Positions 36,788-45,642 of a DNA stretch of 64,000 nucleotides are shown one piece after another. Within the stretch, counting starts at the first letter, position 1, and every line of letters begins with the position of its first letter. The notes beneath the pieces are model-generated. The model did no database searches. It had not been told where the DNA came from and was given only the letters and a program-made list of their open reading frames with translations. This DNA comes from CAZSLC01 sp964607675 (GTDB lineage Bacteria > Bacteroidota > Bacteroidia > Bacteroidales > UBA932): the NCBI GenBank assembly GCA_964607675.1, contig CAZSLC010000009.1, positions 4,780-68,779 on the forward strand, written 5' to 3'. Both the position numbers and the translations under genes were made by a program.

Positions 36788-38251
36788 TTAGTTAACTCCT
36801 TTACGAGTATCCCACCACATTTGTTTTCCCCAGAAATCATCAACTACTTCTCCAACAAATTGAGCACTATTTGCTCCATTTAATGAGCTTTCATTGATAG
36901 GATAAGGGTAACGGAATGGAGGAGTGTTGTGACTTGCATAGCTTGCAGCTCTACCATTAGCAATATGGTGTGATGCAGGAACTCCAGTTCTTCTGTACAA
37001 TGACCATACTTCCATACCTTGTTTGAATAGTGAAATCCACTCTTGAAGGTATAATTGTTCTAATGTACCATCATATTTAGCAGCTCCATTTAGATATGTG
37101 TCAACATCTGCAATTCCATTCTCTTCAAGAGAAGCCATTACTCCATTTTCATACGCTACTTGTTGTGATACCCCAACATTCATACCCAATTTAGCAGCTT
37201 CTGCAATGTGGAACCATGTTTCTGCTGCGCGGAAATAAGGGGTAAATCCTGATGCATCATCTCTAAATCTCTCTCCAATTCTTGAAATTTCTAAAATATT
37301 AGAGTGTACTTTAGGAGCTCCAATTTCGAAACCTCTGTATTCTCCATCTTTGTTTTTGTGAGCATAAACTGCGAGACGAGGGTCATTTAAACCTTTAAGA
37401 ATATCTACTAAAATATCAGATACGCTATGGTCATCACGTCCTGTTGAATCTTCAAACCAAGGTTCGCGATATGGTTTAGCTCCAGGCCACATGAAGAAAG
37501 CGTTGTCTGCATTATCAGTTAAGACAGGGTATTTAGTAGGATTTGCCATGATCTCTTCGATTGTTGATTTTGCCAAAGCTGCATCAACTTTTGAAATACG
37601 TATAGCTAAACGGAGTCTCATTGAGTTGCAGAATTTTTGCCATTTAACTACATCTCCCCCGAACAAGGCATCCCCCGCACCCAATCTATCAGTTGAACCA
37701 GAAGCTAAGCCGTCAGCTGCAGTTTTTAGTAAAGTTAGAAGTGCAGGATAAATAGTTTCTTGAGTGTCATATTTAGGAGCCAAATAACCTTCTCCAATTT
37801 TATATGCTTCTGTGTATGGAATATCTCTCCAAGTATCTGTTGCGATTTGTATCATAACAGCTTCCCAAATTTGGGCAACACTTAACATATTGGTAAGTAC
37901 TGGGCCTCCCTCTAATTTACATCTTGCTTGGATGTCTCGAAGATTGCTAACTGTAATATTAATGTAGTGCCATTTGTTTTGAACAACTCCAGTACGGAAT
38001 ACGTATTTTGATTCATCAATGTATTGGATTTTGGCAATGTGTCCACCATATCCTGAAGGCTCATTCATATCGTTCCATGGATCGAATAGGTTCTGAGATG
38101 AATAGCGAAGTGAGTACGCAAGAATATTTGTAAGAGGTGCCGAATTCGAGCGGTCTGGGTCAGTGTTTACATCCTCAAAAGAAGCGGTACAACTATATGC
38201 AAACACTCCAAACAAGGCAATCAAAAGAAATTTGTAATATTTTGTTTTCAT
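36788..38251 (-). CDS. SusD/RagB-family nutrient-binding lipoprotein (SusD-like_2 type)
   Basis: A 487-residue lipoprotein with signal MKTKYYKFLLIALFGVFAYSC (Cys21) and the family start ASFEDVNTDPDRSNSAP, characteristic of the SusD-like_2 subfamily. The helical body includes AQIWEAVMIQIATDTWRDIPY and YFRAAETWFHIAEAAKLG. It is a surface-exposed lid over the SusC transporter. It lies 19 bases downstream of the SusC gene in the same operon. No glycan-degrading enzyme is encoded next to it, so a peptide or other non-glycan ligand is possible. Confidence 0.92.
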   Translation of the reverse strand: MKTKYYKFLLIALFGVFAYSCTASFEDVNTDPDRSNSAPLTNILAYSLRYSSQNLFDPWNDMNEPSGYGGHIAKIQYIDESKYVFRTGVVQNKWHYINITVSNLRDIQARCKLEGGPVLTNMLSVAQIWEAVMIQIATDTWRDIPYTEAYKIGEGYLAPKYDTQETIYPALLTLLKTAADGLASGSTDRLGAGDALFGGDVVKWQKFCNSMRLRLAIRISKVDAALAKSTIEEIMANPTKYPVLTDNADNAFFMWPGAKPYREPWFEDSTGRDDHSVSDILVDILKGLNDPRLAVYAHKNKDGEYRGFEIGAPKVHSNILEISRIGERFRDDASGFTPYFRAAETWFHIAEAAKLGMNVGVSQQVAYENGVMASLEENGIADVDTYLNGAAKYDGTLEQLYLQEWISLFKQGMEVWSLYRRTGVPASHHIANGRAASYASHNTPPFRYPYPINESSLNGANSAQFVGEVVDDFWGKQMWWDTRKGVN

Positions 38252-38270
38252 TATTTTATCTTTTTTTAGG

Positions 38271-41200
38271 TTAGAAAGTTAAACCAACTTTAATACCCAT
38301 GCTACGAGTAGGCATGTATGAACCAGTTTCCAAACCTACGCCAGAGTTACTACTGCTCTTGCTTGTTTCAGGGTCGATACCGGCTAAGTTAGATGGGTGA
38401 AGCCATAAAGTAGCAACATTGTTTGCAATGAACGATACATTGAATCCTTTAACTATGCTATTTTTTGTAAATAGTTTTGAAGGTAGAGCGTATGTAAGGT
38501 GAATTTCTCTTAGTTTCAAGAAAGAGCCATCAGCAACTGCATATTCGCGGTTTTGATAAGCATTGTAGAATGCTGGGTTAGCACCAACAACTATGTCGTT
38601 AGGGGTTCCGTCTTCTTTAACAAATTTGAAACCAGTGTATGCGTTTTTACCAAAAACAACACCTTCTTCACGTACATTATTAGCTGCAGTCATTTCAAGA
38701 ACACCTGTATATTGACCCCACATAGATGTTACTGAGAAGAAACTACCTCCGTTTCTATAATCCAACATGAAACCTAATGAAAGATTCTTCCATGCTAATT
38801 CTGTGCGGAAACTTGCCAACCAATTAGGAGTAACACTACCTAAATCTTTTAGTTGTCTTTTAGGTAAACCTTTAGAGTTAACTATTACATTACCATTGTC
38901 ATCGGTAACGTTGCCATAGCCGTAGATAGTTCCCCAAGAGTAGTATTTCTCAACTTTACCATTTTCATCTTTAATAGGAGCTTTAGCATATACATATGTT
39001 GACCATTCACTACCGATTTGGTAAGTCTTTAGTTCTTGACCAGTTGTAGGATCAGAGTAGAGTGATTCAATTCTACTTACGTCTTTAGACCAGTTTAGAG
39101 TGATATCCCATTTCCAGTTTTTAGTTTCAATAGGTCTTGCATTCAATTGTACCTCTATACCTTTATTTCTAAATTCACCAGCATTTACAAGCATTGTGCT
39201 GTAACCTGTTGACCTTGATACTTCTACAGCAAGAATTTGATCAGTTGTAGTCTTTGAGTAAAGGGATACATCAAGACCTAAACGACTCTTGAACATTTGA
39301 AGTTCCAAACCAACTTCCCATGTTTGTATAGATTCAGGACGAAGTCCAGAAGGTGGAAATTCGGTAGGTAATAAAAATTGTGATACACCGTTGAATGTAG
39401 ATGAAACGGCATTGTAATAAGAACCAGTTCTATATGCACTTGTAGCAGAACCGATCTTTGCCCAACCTCCACGTAGCTTCATATAATTAAGAACTGAGCC
39501 TTTTAATGCTTCAAATGTTTGAGTAGGAATCCAGCTTAAAGATACACTTGGATAGAAGAAAGGATCCTTAATAGTAGAACTCCAATCGTTACGTGCAGAA
39601 GCATCCAAATATAACATTCCTTTGAATCCTAATGATAAGTTGGCATATACAGAATTTGAACGAATATGTGAGTGATCCATAGATGTAGTAGGAGATCCAT
39701 TTACGTTTGCTATAGTGTATAACTCAGGAACTGTAAGTGCAGAGGCACCTAATACGCTATTCTGATACTTAACATTTCTATAGTTAGCTCCAATAACGGC
39801 TGAAATATTGAATACGTCTTCTCCAAAAGTCTTGTTGATCATGGCGAGAACATCGGCATTTAACTCTGAGTTTCTTTGTGAGAATTGCCAAAATCCACCA
39901 TCAGGATAGTCAGTGTTGTATGCTACTTTTTGGAACATTTCAGAACTATAATAGTCGTAACCAACGCGGCCTTCAAATTTTAACCAATCTGTTGCTTTAA
40001 TAAATAGAGAAGTTTTTCCGAAGAAACGATCTCTATTCATAGCGTTAGTATTTTTATATACTGTATAGTATGGGTTTTGGTGGTAGTCTGGGTTCCAGTT
40101 AAATGGTTTGCCAGTAGTTTCATCAATCTCGTTCCAACGAGCTTTCAATGATTTCATATCAACCTGACGACCAAACCATTCCATAAGTGATTGCATAGGG
40201 TTACCAGCCTGATATGCTGTTGAAGGAAGGTTGTCACTCTCGGTATGAGTGTAGTTCATAGTCAAATTGAATGACAAATATTTATTGATGTCAAAATTTG
40301 AATTAACTTGAGCAGTGTAACGTTTTTGGTCAGTATTAGGAATTGTCCCTTTTGTATCTCTAAATGATAGAGATGCGCGGGTATTGGTCCTATCTGTCTT
40401 AATCAAGGCTGAAACGTTGTGATTCATAGAATACCCAACTTGGAAGAAACTTGATACGTTGTCAGGATGTGATACCCATGGGGTAGCTTGGTGAACTCCG
40501 TTTACAACTGGGCTGTCAAACTGAGGAATCATCAAACCTACGTCCAAACGTGGTCCCCAGCTTTCGTCAGCATTTTTATCTGTGCCATCAATACTAAAGC
40601 ACATATCCTTAACGAAGTCGGCGTATGAACCTGTATATCCACCTGCTTTTTCACTATTGTAGTCCCATTCACTACCATAGTATCCTTGTCCATATTTATT
40701 TTGGAATTTAGGAATACCATACATTTGGTCAAATGTAAATGAACCATCATACGAAATAGATACTCCCTCTCTGCTTTTCTTACCAGATTTGGTAGTGATA
40801 AGGATTACACCATTACCAGCAAGCATACCGTATAGAGCACCTGCACCACCTTTAAGCACAGAAATTGATTCTATATCTTCGGGGTTAATATCCATAAGTC
40901 CTGAACCCATATCAACGTCACCATATACGCGTTGGTCATTGGAGATAGGAATACCATCAACAACAAACAATGGCTCGTTATTTCCAAGTGATGAGTTACC
41001 ACGAATAACAAAACGAGAAGAAGCACCCACTTGACCACCAGCTGCAGTTACTTGCAATCCAGCTACTTTACCAGAAATTGCATTTGCAACATTGATTTGT
41101 CCTGCGCTTGTCAATTCGGCCGATTTAACCTCTTGAACTGCGTGTCCCATGGATTTTTTGTCACGAGCAATACCCAATGCTGAGACCACTACTTCGTCTA

Positions 41201-41498
41201 AGACATTGGCGTGTGTTAGTGCTACATTGACGATAGCTCGTCCGTTAACTACAACTTCTTGATCTTGATATCCCACAAAAGATACTACAAGAACAGCGTT
41301 GCTTGAGCAAGATAGAGAAAAATTACCATCATTGTCAGTAATGAATCCTTCCCCACCTTTAATCAAAACGTAAGCGCCTGGTAAAGGTTGCCCATCATTG
41401 GCATCTGTTACCTTACCTGTAACTTGCATAGTCTGTGCCCAAGTAAGAGAACAAACCGTTAACAAGAAAAGGGTTAGAATAGTTTTAATTTTTTTCAT
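38271..41498 (-). CDS. SusC/RagA-family TonB-dependent outer-membrane transporter 1
   Basis: A 1075-residue transporter. Signal MKKIKTILTLFLLTVCSLTWAQ, a carboxypeptidase-regulatory-like domain (about 24-100: VTGKVTDANDGQPLPGAYVLIKG), a TonB-box-like segment (DEVVVSALGI, about 106-115), plug (about 120-235, with GDVDMGSGLMDINPEDIESI) and a 22-strand barrel ending in VGLTF. With its SusD partner it imports large nutrients powered by TonB. It is preceded by an unusually long 370-base upstream region with a hairpin and direct repeats. Confidence 0.95.
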   Translation of the reverse strand: MKKIKTILTLFLLTVCSLTWAQTMQVTGKVTDANDGQPLPGAYVLIKGGEGFITDNDGNFSLSCSSNAVLVVSFVGYQDQEVVVNGRAIVNVALTHANVLDEVVVSALGIARDKKSMGHAVQEVKSAELTSAGQINVANAISGKVAGLQVTAAGGQVGASSRFVIRGNSSLGNNEPLFVVDGIPISNDQRVYGDVDMGSGLMDINPEDIESISVLKGGAGALYGMLAGNGVILITTKSGKKSREGVSISYDGSFTFDQMYGIPKFQNKYGQGYYGSEWDYNSEKAGGYTGSYADFVKDMCFSIDGTDKNADESWGPRLDVGLMIPQFDSPVVNGVHQATPWVSHPDNVSSFFQVGYSMNHNVSALIKTDRTNTRASLSFRDTKGTIPNTDQKRYTAQVNSNFDINKYLSFNLTMNYTHTESDNLPSTAYQAGNPMQSLMEWFGRQVDMKSLKARWNEIDETTGKPFNWNPDYHQNPYYTVYKNTNAMNRDRFFGKTSLFIKATDWLKFEGRVGYDYYSSEMFQKVAYNTDYPDGGFWQFSQRNSELNADVLAMINKTFGEDVFNISAVIGANYRNVKYQNSVLGASALTVPELYTIANVNGSPTTSMDHSHIRSNSVYANLSLGFKGMLYLDASARNDWSSTIKDPFFYPSVSLSWIPTQTFEALKGSVLNYMKLRGGWAKIGSATSAYRTGSYYNAVSSTFNGVSQFLLPTEFPPSGLRPESIQTWEVGLELQMFKSRLGLDVSLYSKTTTDQILAVEVSRSTGYSTMLVNAGEFRNKGIEVQLNARPIETKNWKWDITLNWSKDVSRIESLYSDPTTGQELKTYQIGSEWSTYVYAKAPIKDENGKVEKYYSWGTIYGYGNVTDDNGNVIVNSKGLPKRQLKDLGSVTPNWLASFRTELAWKNLSLGFMLDYRNGGSFFSVTSMWGQYTGVLEMTAANNVREEGVVFGKNAYTGFKFVKEDGTPNDIVVGANPAFYNAYQNREYAVADGSFLKLREIHLTYALPSKLFTKNSIVKGFNVSFIANNVATLWLHPSNLAGIDPETSKSSSNSGVGLETGSYMPTRSMGIKVGLTF

Positions 41499-41568
41499 TA
41501 AAAAAGTTTTTTGGTTAGTAAATTAGTTATTTGTTTTTTTTAAGGCTCATATATATATTATAAAAATA

Positions 41569-41599
41569 CCATCTCGTGATAAAAAAGTATCAGAGATGG
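41569..41599 (-). promoter_or_regulatory. Leader hairpin upstream of susC 1 (possible attenuator)
   Basis: CCATCTC (41569-41575) pairs with GAGATGG (41593-41599) and TGATA (41577-41581) with TATCA (41588-41592), with one bulged G and a six-base loop. On the minus strand the stem is followed by TATTTTTATAAT, so it resembles an intrinsic terminator 70 bases upstream of the susC start. Confidence 0.5.
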
Positions 41600-41645
41600 A
41601 AACAAATCACCACCGTATCACCGAAAAGAAAGGATAGTTAGATAG

Positions 41646-41679
41646 GTTAGTTTGTTCATAATTAGTAAGTTAGTTTGTT
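41646..41679. repeat. Two 11-bp direct repeats upstream of susC 1
   Basis: GTTAGTTTGTT occurs exactly at 41646-41656 and 41669-41679, 23 bases apart centre to centre, about two helical turns. A degenerate copy (GATAGTTAGATAG) precedes them. They may be regulator-binding sites. Confidence 0.55.
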
Positions 41680-41868
41680 TAGTTATAGTTTTGTATTTTC
41701 TCAAATACCATATAAAGGTATAAAAGATTTTATTAAAAACAATTTATTATAATAAATAAGAACTATAGTTACTTTATCATTAAGTGTGTTACATATATTT
41801 TGTAAAATTTTGTTACAATTCGACAAAAACACTTACTTTCGTGGTTACAATGCGTAAAATGTATAATT

Positions 41869-44544
41869 ATGAGTAAAAAAATTACATCTTTTCTTTATGT
41901 TGTCCTTTTGCTGTCGATTGCCTCTTGTGCAAGTAAGGATAGTTATCAAGTTGCCAACAACGGTGTTAAGGTAAACATGGTTTCACCAGAGGAGTCATCT
42001 GTCCAAGGAGTTCTAAGGGTAAAACTAAAAGAAACATCTGCTCAAATGTTTGTAGATGTCATTAATCAAGATGGATTGTTGACCAAATCTGGGGATGCAG
42101 TGGCTGATGCAGCCTTTTCTAAAATAGGTGCGACAAAAGTGACGCAGGTATTCCCTACGCCTGAAAGATTTAAAAAAAGACACCACGAGGCGGGCCTCCA
42201 TTTGTGGTATGATGTCTATTTTGATTCAAAAAACACCCTTACTAAAGCCTCTCATGAGATTGAAGAGATTGAAGGTGTTGATATTATTGAATCTATACCA
42301 AAGGAAGTAATATCAAAATATACCATTACTCCATATGTTGAAAGTAACTCATCTGCTGTGAAAAATAACGCTGTTTTTAATGATCCAGGGTTAGACAAAC
42401 AGTGGCATTACTACAATGACGGCTCTTTAGGAGAAGCCTATATAAATGGGTGTGATATCAACGTTTTGCCAGTGTGGAAGCAGTATTCTACGGGAAGTGA
42501 TAAAGTGATTGTTTGTGTAGTCGATGGTGGGATAGATCACTCCCATCCAGATATTAACTCAAACATGTGGAAAAATCTTGCCGAGTTCAATGGTCTCCCC
42601 AATGTAGATGATGATAAAAATGGATATGTTGATGATATATATGGTGCCGATTTTGTGGCTGGAAATCTCTTCATAACTCCTGACTCTCATGGTACCCATG
42701 TGGGGGGGACAATATCGGCAGTAAACAACAATGGAATAGGAGTCTGTGGAGTTGCTGGAGGAGATTATGCCAATGGTGTAGCTGGGGTTAAAGTGATGTC
42801 TGCCCAAATATTTATTAATAAAGATAGTGGGAATAGCTCGGCTGCAATAGTTTATGGGGCTGATAATGGTGCGGTTATTTCCCAAAATAGTTGGTCTATG
42901 CCTGATGCGACTTCTCTTCCGACATATACGAAGGAGGCGATTGATTATTTTATTAAGAATGCTGGATATGATGAAAACGGAGAACAAGAGGGCCCTATGG
43001 CTGGAGGGGTTGTTTTCTTTTCAGCAGGCAATTATAACAAAGAAACAGGAATTCCTGCACAATATGAAAAAGTTGTATCAGTATCAGCTCTCAGTGGAGA
43101 CTATGTGATGTCTTATTATTCTAATTTTGGTAATTGGGTGAGTATCACAGCTCCTGGTGGAGATTACCGAAAAGGACCTCTAATTTTAAGTTTGGCTCCT
43201 GATGGAGAATATGCATATATGCAAGGGACTTCAATGTCGTGTCCGCATATTTCAGGTATTGCAGCTTTGATTCTCTCTAAATATGGGAAAATAGGGTTTA
43301 CTAATGAAGATTTAAAAAATGCACTTTTATCCTCTTCAAGGAATATAGATAAATATAATGTAGCTTTTACTGGTAGGGTTGGTGGTTTGGTTGATACCTA
43401 TGGGGCATTTCTATCGTTTATAAAAGGCAATCCCAATCCTGTGAAAGATGTAAAATTAATGACATTCTCAAATGATATTACTGTTGCCTTTACAATCCCA
43501 AGTGAGGAGGGGGGAGTAGGTGGAAATAGAATGAAAGAGTTTAATATATATTTTGATACTAAGCCTATTAATTCTCTTTCTCCTATTGTGGTAGTAAAAC
43601 CTGATCAAGTAGTGACAGGCGAAGTAATTTCTAAAAAGATTAATAGACTTGAATTTGAAAAGAAGTATTATGTAGGAATTGAAACGGTTGATTATGGAAA
43701 CAATAAATCATCAATGGTATTGTCTGAGATAGTGACAGGACCTAATCATGCACCTATCATAAAACCTAAAACAGAATCTTCTGTCCACATAAAAGCATAT
43801 CAATCGATTTATCTTGATTTTATTATCACTGAACCAGATGCTCACTCGTTTACGGCGAAGGTGACAGAATCTCCTATTTCAACAATGGTTGAGGCTGGAG
43901 ATAGTTGGCGCATTGTATTTAATGGTAAAAAAGCTGAAAGTGGACTATCAGGTGCTTTAAACTTGACTGCAACAGATGAATATGGCTTGTTTTCTTCATT
44001 TAAGATACCATTTGTTGTAGATCCCAATAACCCACCTGTTGTTATAAAGGATGGAGAAAATATTGTAGTAAATGAGACAAAAAAATTGGATCTCTCTACA
44101 TTTATCATAGACAAAGATGGAGAGTCATTACAATATTCGATAGAGAGCGATGATAAAGATAACATTTTCAATTATCAGATTAAGGAAAATTCTCTTACTA
44201 TTATTCCAAAAAAATATGGAGTAGCTAATATTAAAATTGTAGGAAAGGATGCTTTTGACCAAAAAAAATCGATAGCATTTACACTATTGTCAAGAGATGC
44301 TTCAAAGGACTATGATATATATCCAAATCCAGTAGTAAGTACTCTTAATATTAGGGTCGGGGAGGTATCTGATTGTAAAATTACAATTTCAAATGCAGTA
44401 GGGACTGTTGTTTATTCAGCACAACATGAAATAAATCCTTTTTCTCCTCTACAAATTGATATGAATTCAATGCCTGCTGGAAACTATTCTGTGTCAATAG
44501 ATAATGGAAAGAGTAATGTAATCAATAATATCGTGAAACTATAA
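41869..44544 (+). CDS. Subtilisin-family (S8) protease with lipoprotein signal and T9SS type A sorting domain
   Basis: An 891-residue secreted protease. Residues 1-20 are a lipoprotein-like signal (LLSIASC, Cys20). Residues about 40-150 look like an inhibitory propeptide. The catalytic domain (about 185-510) has Asp219 (VVDGGIDHSHPD), His274 (SHGTHVGG), the oxyanion Asn388 (FSAGN) and Ser455 (GTSMSCPH). Residues about 520-630 are FnIII-like and 640-810 hold two cadherin-like modules. Residues 814-891 (YPNPV...MPAGNYSVSI) are a T9SS type A C-terminal sorting domain. The protein should be exported through T9SS and held at the surface. The next gene, a PorV-like barrel, overlaps its stop (TAATG). 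Confidence 0.92.
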   Translation: MSKKITSFLYVVLLLSIASCASKDSYQVANNGVKVNMVSPEESSVQGVLRVKLKETSAQMFVDVINQDGLLTKSGDAVADAAFSKIGATKVTQVFPTPERFKKRHHEAGLHLWYDVYFDSKNTLTKASHEIEEIEGVDIIESIPKEVISKYTITPYVESNSSAVKNNAVFNDPGLDKQWHYYNDGSLGEAYINGCDINVLPVWKQYSTGSDKVIVCVVDGGIDHSHPDINSNMWKNLAEFNGLPNVDDDKNGYVDDIYGADFVAGNLFITPDSHGTHVGGTISAVNNNGIGVCGVAGGDYANGVAGVKVMSAQIFINKDSGNSSAAIVYGADNGAVISQNSWSMPDATSLPTYTKEAIDYFIKNAGYDENGEQEGPMAGGVVFFSAGNYNKETGIPAQYEKVVSVSALSGDYVMSYYSNFGNWVSITAPGGDYRKGPLILSLAPDGEYAYMQGTSMSCPHISGIAALILSKYGKIGFTNEDLKNALLSSSRNIDKYNVAFTGRVGGLVDTYGAFLSFIKGNPNPVKDVKLMTFSNDITVAFTIPSEEGGVGGNRMKEFNIYFDTKPINSLSPIVVVKPDQVVTGEVISKKINRLEFEKKYYVGIETVDYGNNKSSMVLSEIVTGPNHAPIIKPKTESSVHIKAYQSIYLDFIITEPDAHSFTAKVTESPISTMVEAGDSWRIVFNGKKAESGLSGALNLTATDEYGLFSSFKIPFVVDPNNPPVVIKDGENIVVNETKKLDLSTFIIDKDGESLQYSIESDDKDNIFNYQIKENSLTIIPKKYGVANIKIVGKDAFDQKKSIAFTLLSRDASKDYDIYPNPVVSTLNIRVGEVSDCKITISNAVGTVVYSAQHEINPFSPLQIDMNSMPAGNYSVSIDNGKSNVINNIVKL

Positions 44545-45476
44545 TGAAAAATTCAATTTTATACAAGTTTATAATAATATTATCAATCTTGATAATATGT
44601 AAAGGGGCATTGAATGCTCAATCAGTTCAATTCTTAAATGTCAATCCTGATCCACGAGGTTTGTCAATGGGAGGTGCCTCATTAGCACTTGATGCAAATG
44701 CTTACGCTTCGTTCAATAACACCGCTTCTGTAGCTCTCTCCGAAAACAAATTTGGAATATCTGCTGGATATATGATGTGGCAACCTACCACCATGAAGAA
44801 TAATTTGTTATCCATTGCTGGATATGGGAAAATAGGAAATAGATTTGGAATATCTGCTCAAGGTCGTTATTTTTCATACCCTTCACAACTTTATTATGAT
44901 GAAAATGGTAATGAAATTGGCAATTATGCACCAAAAGATATATCAATAGATTTGGGGTTTTCTTTTAAAATAGTATCCAATCTATCAATGGGTATTAATG
45001 CAAGGTTTATCAATTCGGCAATAGGATCGTCAGCAAGTGGGAACGCCTTTAGTGCTGATATTTTTCTTATGTATAAAATTAAGAAGTTAAACATTGCCCT
45101 TGCAGCGACCAACATCGGCACTAAAATTTCTTATTTAGAGAACAGTAGTTACAATATACCAGCAATGGGGCGTCTTGGGCTCTCGTATGATTTTTCATTA
45201 TCAGAGAAGCACTCTTTATTGCTATCAGCAGAAGGTGATTATTTACTATATCAAAAAGCATTTGAAGCAGGTGCTGGACTTGAATACTCATTTAATAATT
45301 TACTTTTTGTAAGAGCTGGATATCACTATGGTGATAAAACTAAGTCTATACCTTCGTATACCTCTTTGGGAATTGGGGTAAAGGTGGTTGGGATTACAAT
45401 TAATGCCACATATCTTTTGAGCAAAAAGAGTAATTTAAAAAACACAATGTCATTTTCTCTCGGATATGAATTTTAA
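44544..45476 (+). CDS. PorV/PorQ-family outer-membrane barrel (T9SS-associated)
   Basis: A 310-residue beta-barrel with signal MKNSILYKFIIILSILIICKGALNAQ. The N-terminus FLNVNPDPRGLSMGGASLALDANAYASFNNTASVAL is the PorV/PorQ (FadL-like) family start, and the remainder is alternating amphipathic strands ending in SLGYEF. PorV carries T9SS cargo from the translocon to the attachment complex. Because its ATG overlaps the subtilase stop codon, it is translated with that cargo and may be dedicated to it. PorQ is an alternative identity. Confidence 0.85.
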   Translation: MKNSILYKFIIILSILIICKGALNAQSVQFLNVNPDPRGLSMGGASLALDANAYASFNNTASVALSENKFGISAGYMMWQPTTMKNNLLSIAGYGKIGNRFGISAQGRYFSYPSQLYYDENGNEIGNYAPKDISIDLGFSFKIVSNLSMGINARFINSAIGSSASGNAFSADIFLMYKIKKLNIALAATNIGTKISYLENSSYNIPAMGRLGLSYDFSLSEKHSLLLSAEGDYLLYQKAFEAGAGLEYSFNNLLFVRAGYHYGDKTKSIPSYTSLGIGVKVVGITINATYLLSKKSNLKNTMSFSLGYEF

Positions 45477-45502
45477 AAATGATTAAATTTCACTTTTTTT
45501 AC

Positions 45503-45545
45503 TATATTTGTATATTATTCTCAATAACATATTGAAATATATTTG
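45503..45545 (+). promoter_or_regulatory. Tandem -7 promoter elements upstream of susC 2
   Basis: Two exact TATATTTG copies, at 45503-45510 and 45538-45545, lie 133 and 98 bases before the susC 2 ATG, both matching TAnnTTTG. The leader would be 90-125 bases long. Confidence 0.5.
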
Positions 45546-45642
45546 CGCCACTTTTCATTAAAAAGTAATAATTACTACTAAAAACTAACAAAATTATCAA
45601 TAATTAAACAACAATTTTTTTATTAACTTAAAAATTATCTAC

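Larger units (their letters stand above)
41499..41868. other. Divergent intergenic region between susC 1 and the T9SS subtilase gene
   Basis: The only gap over 300 bases in the window. It is AT-rich and without a credible open frame. It contains a 12-bp-stem hairpin (41569-41599) in the susC leader, two exact 11-bp direct repeats (41646-41679), and a possible promoter for the subtilase with TACTTTCG (41834-41841), one mismatch from TAnnTTTG. No clear -7 element was found for susC. Confidence 0.7.
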
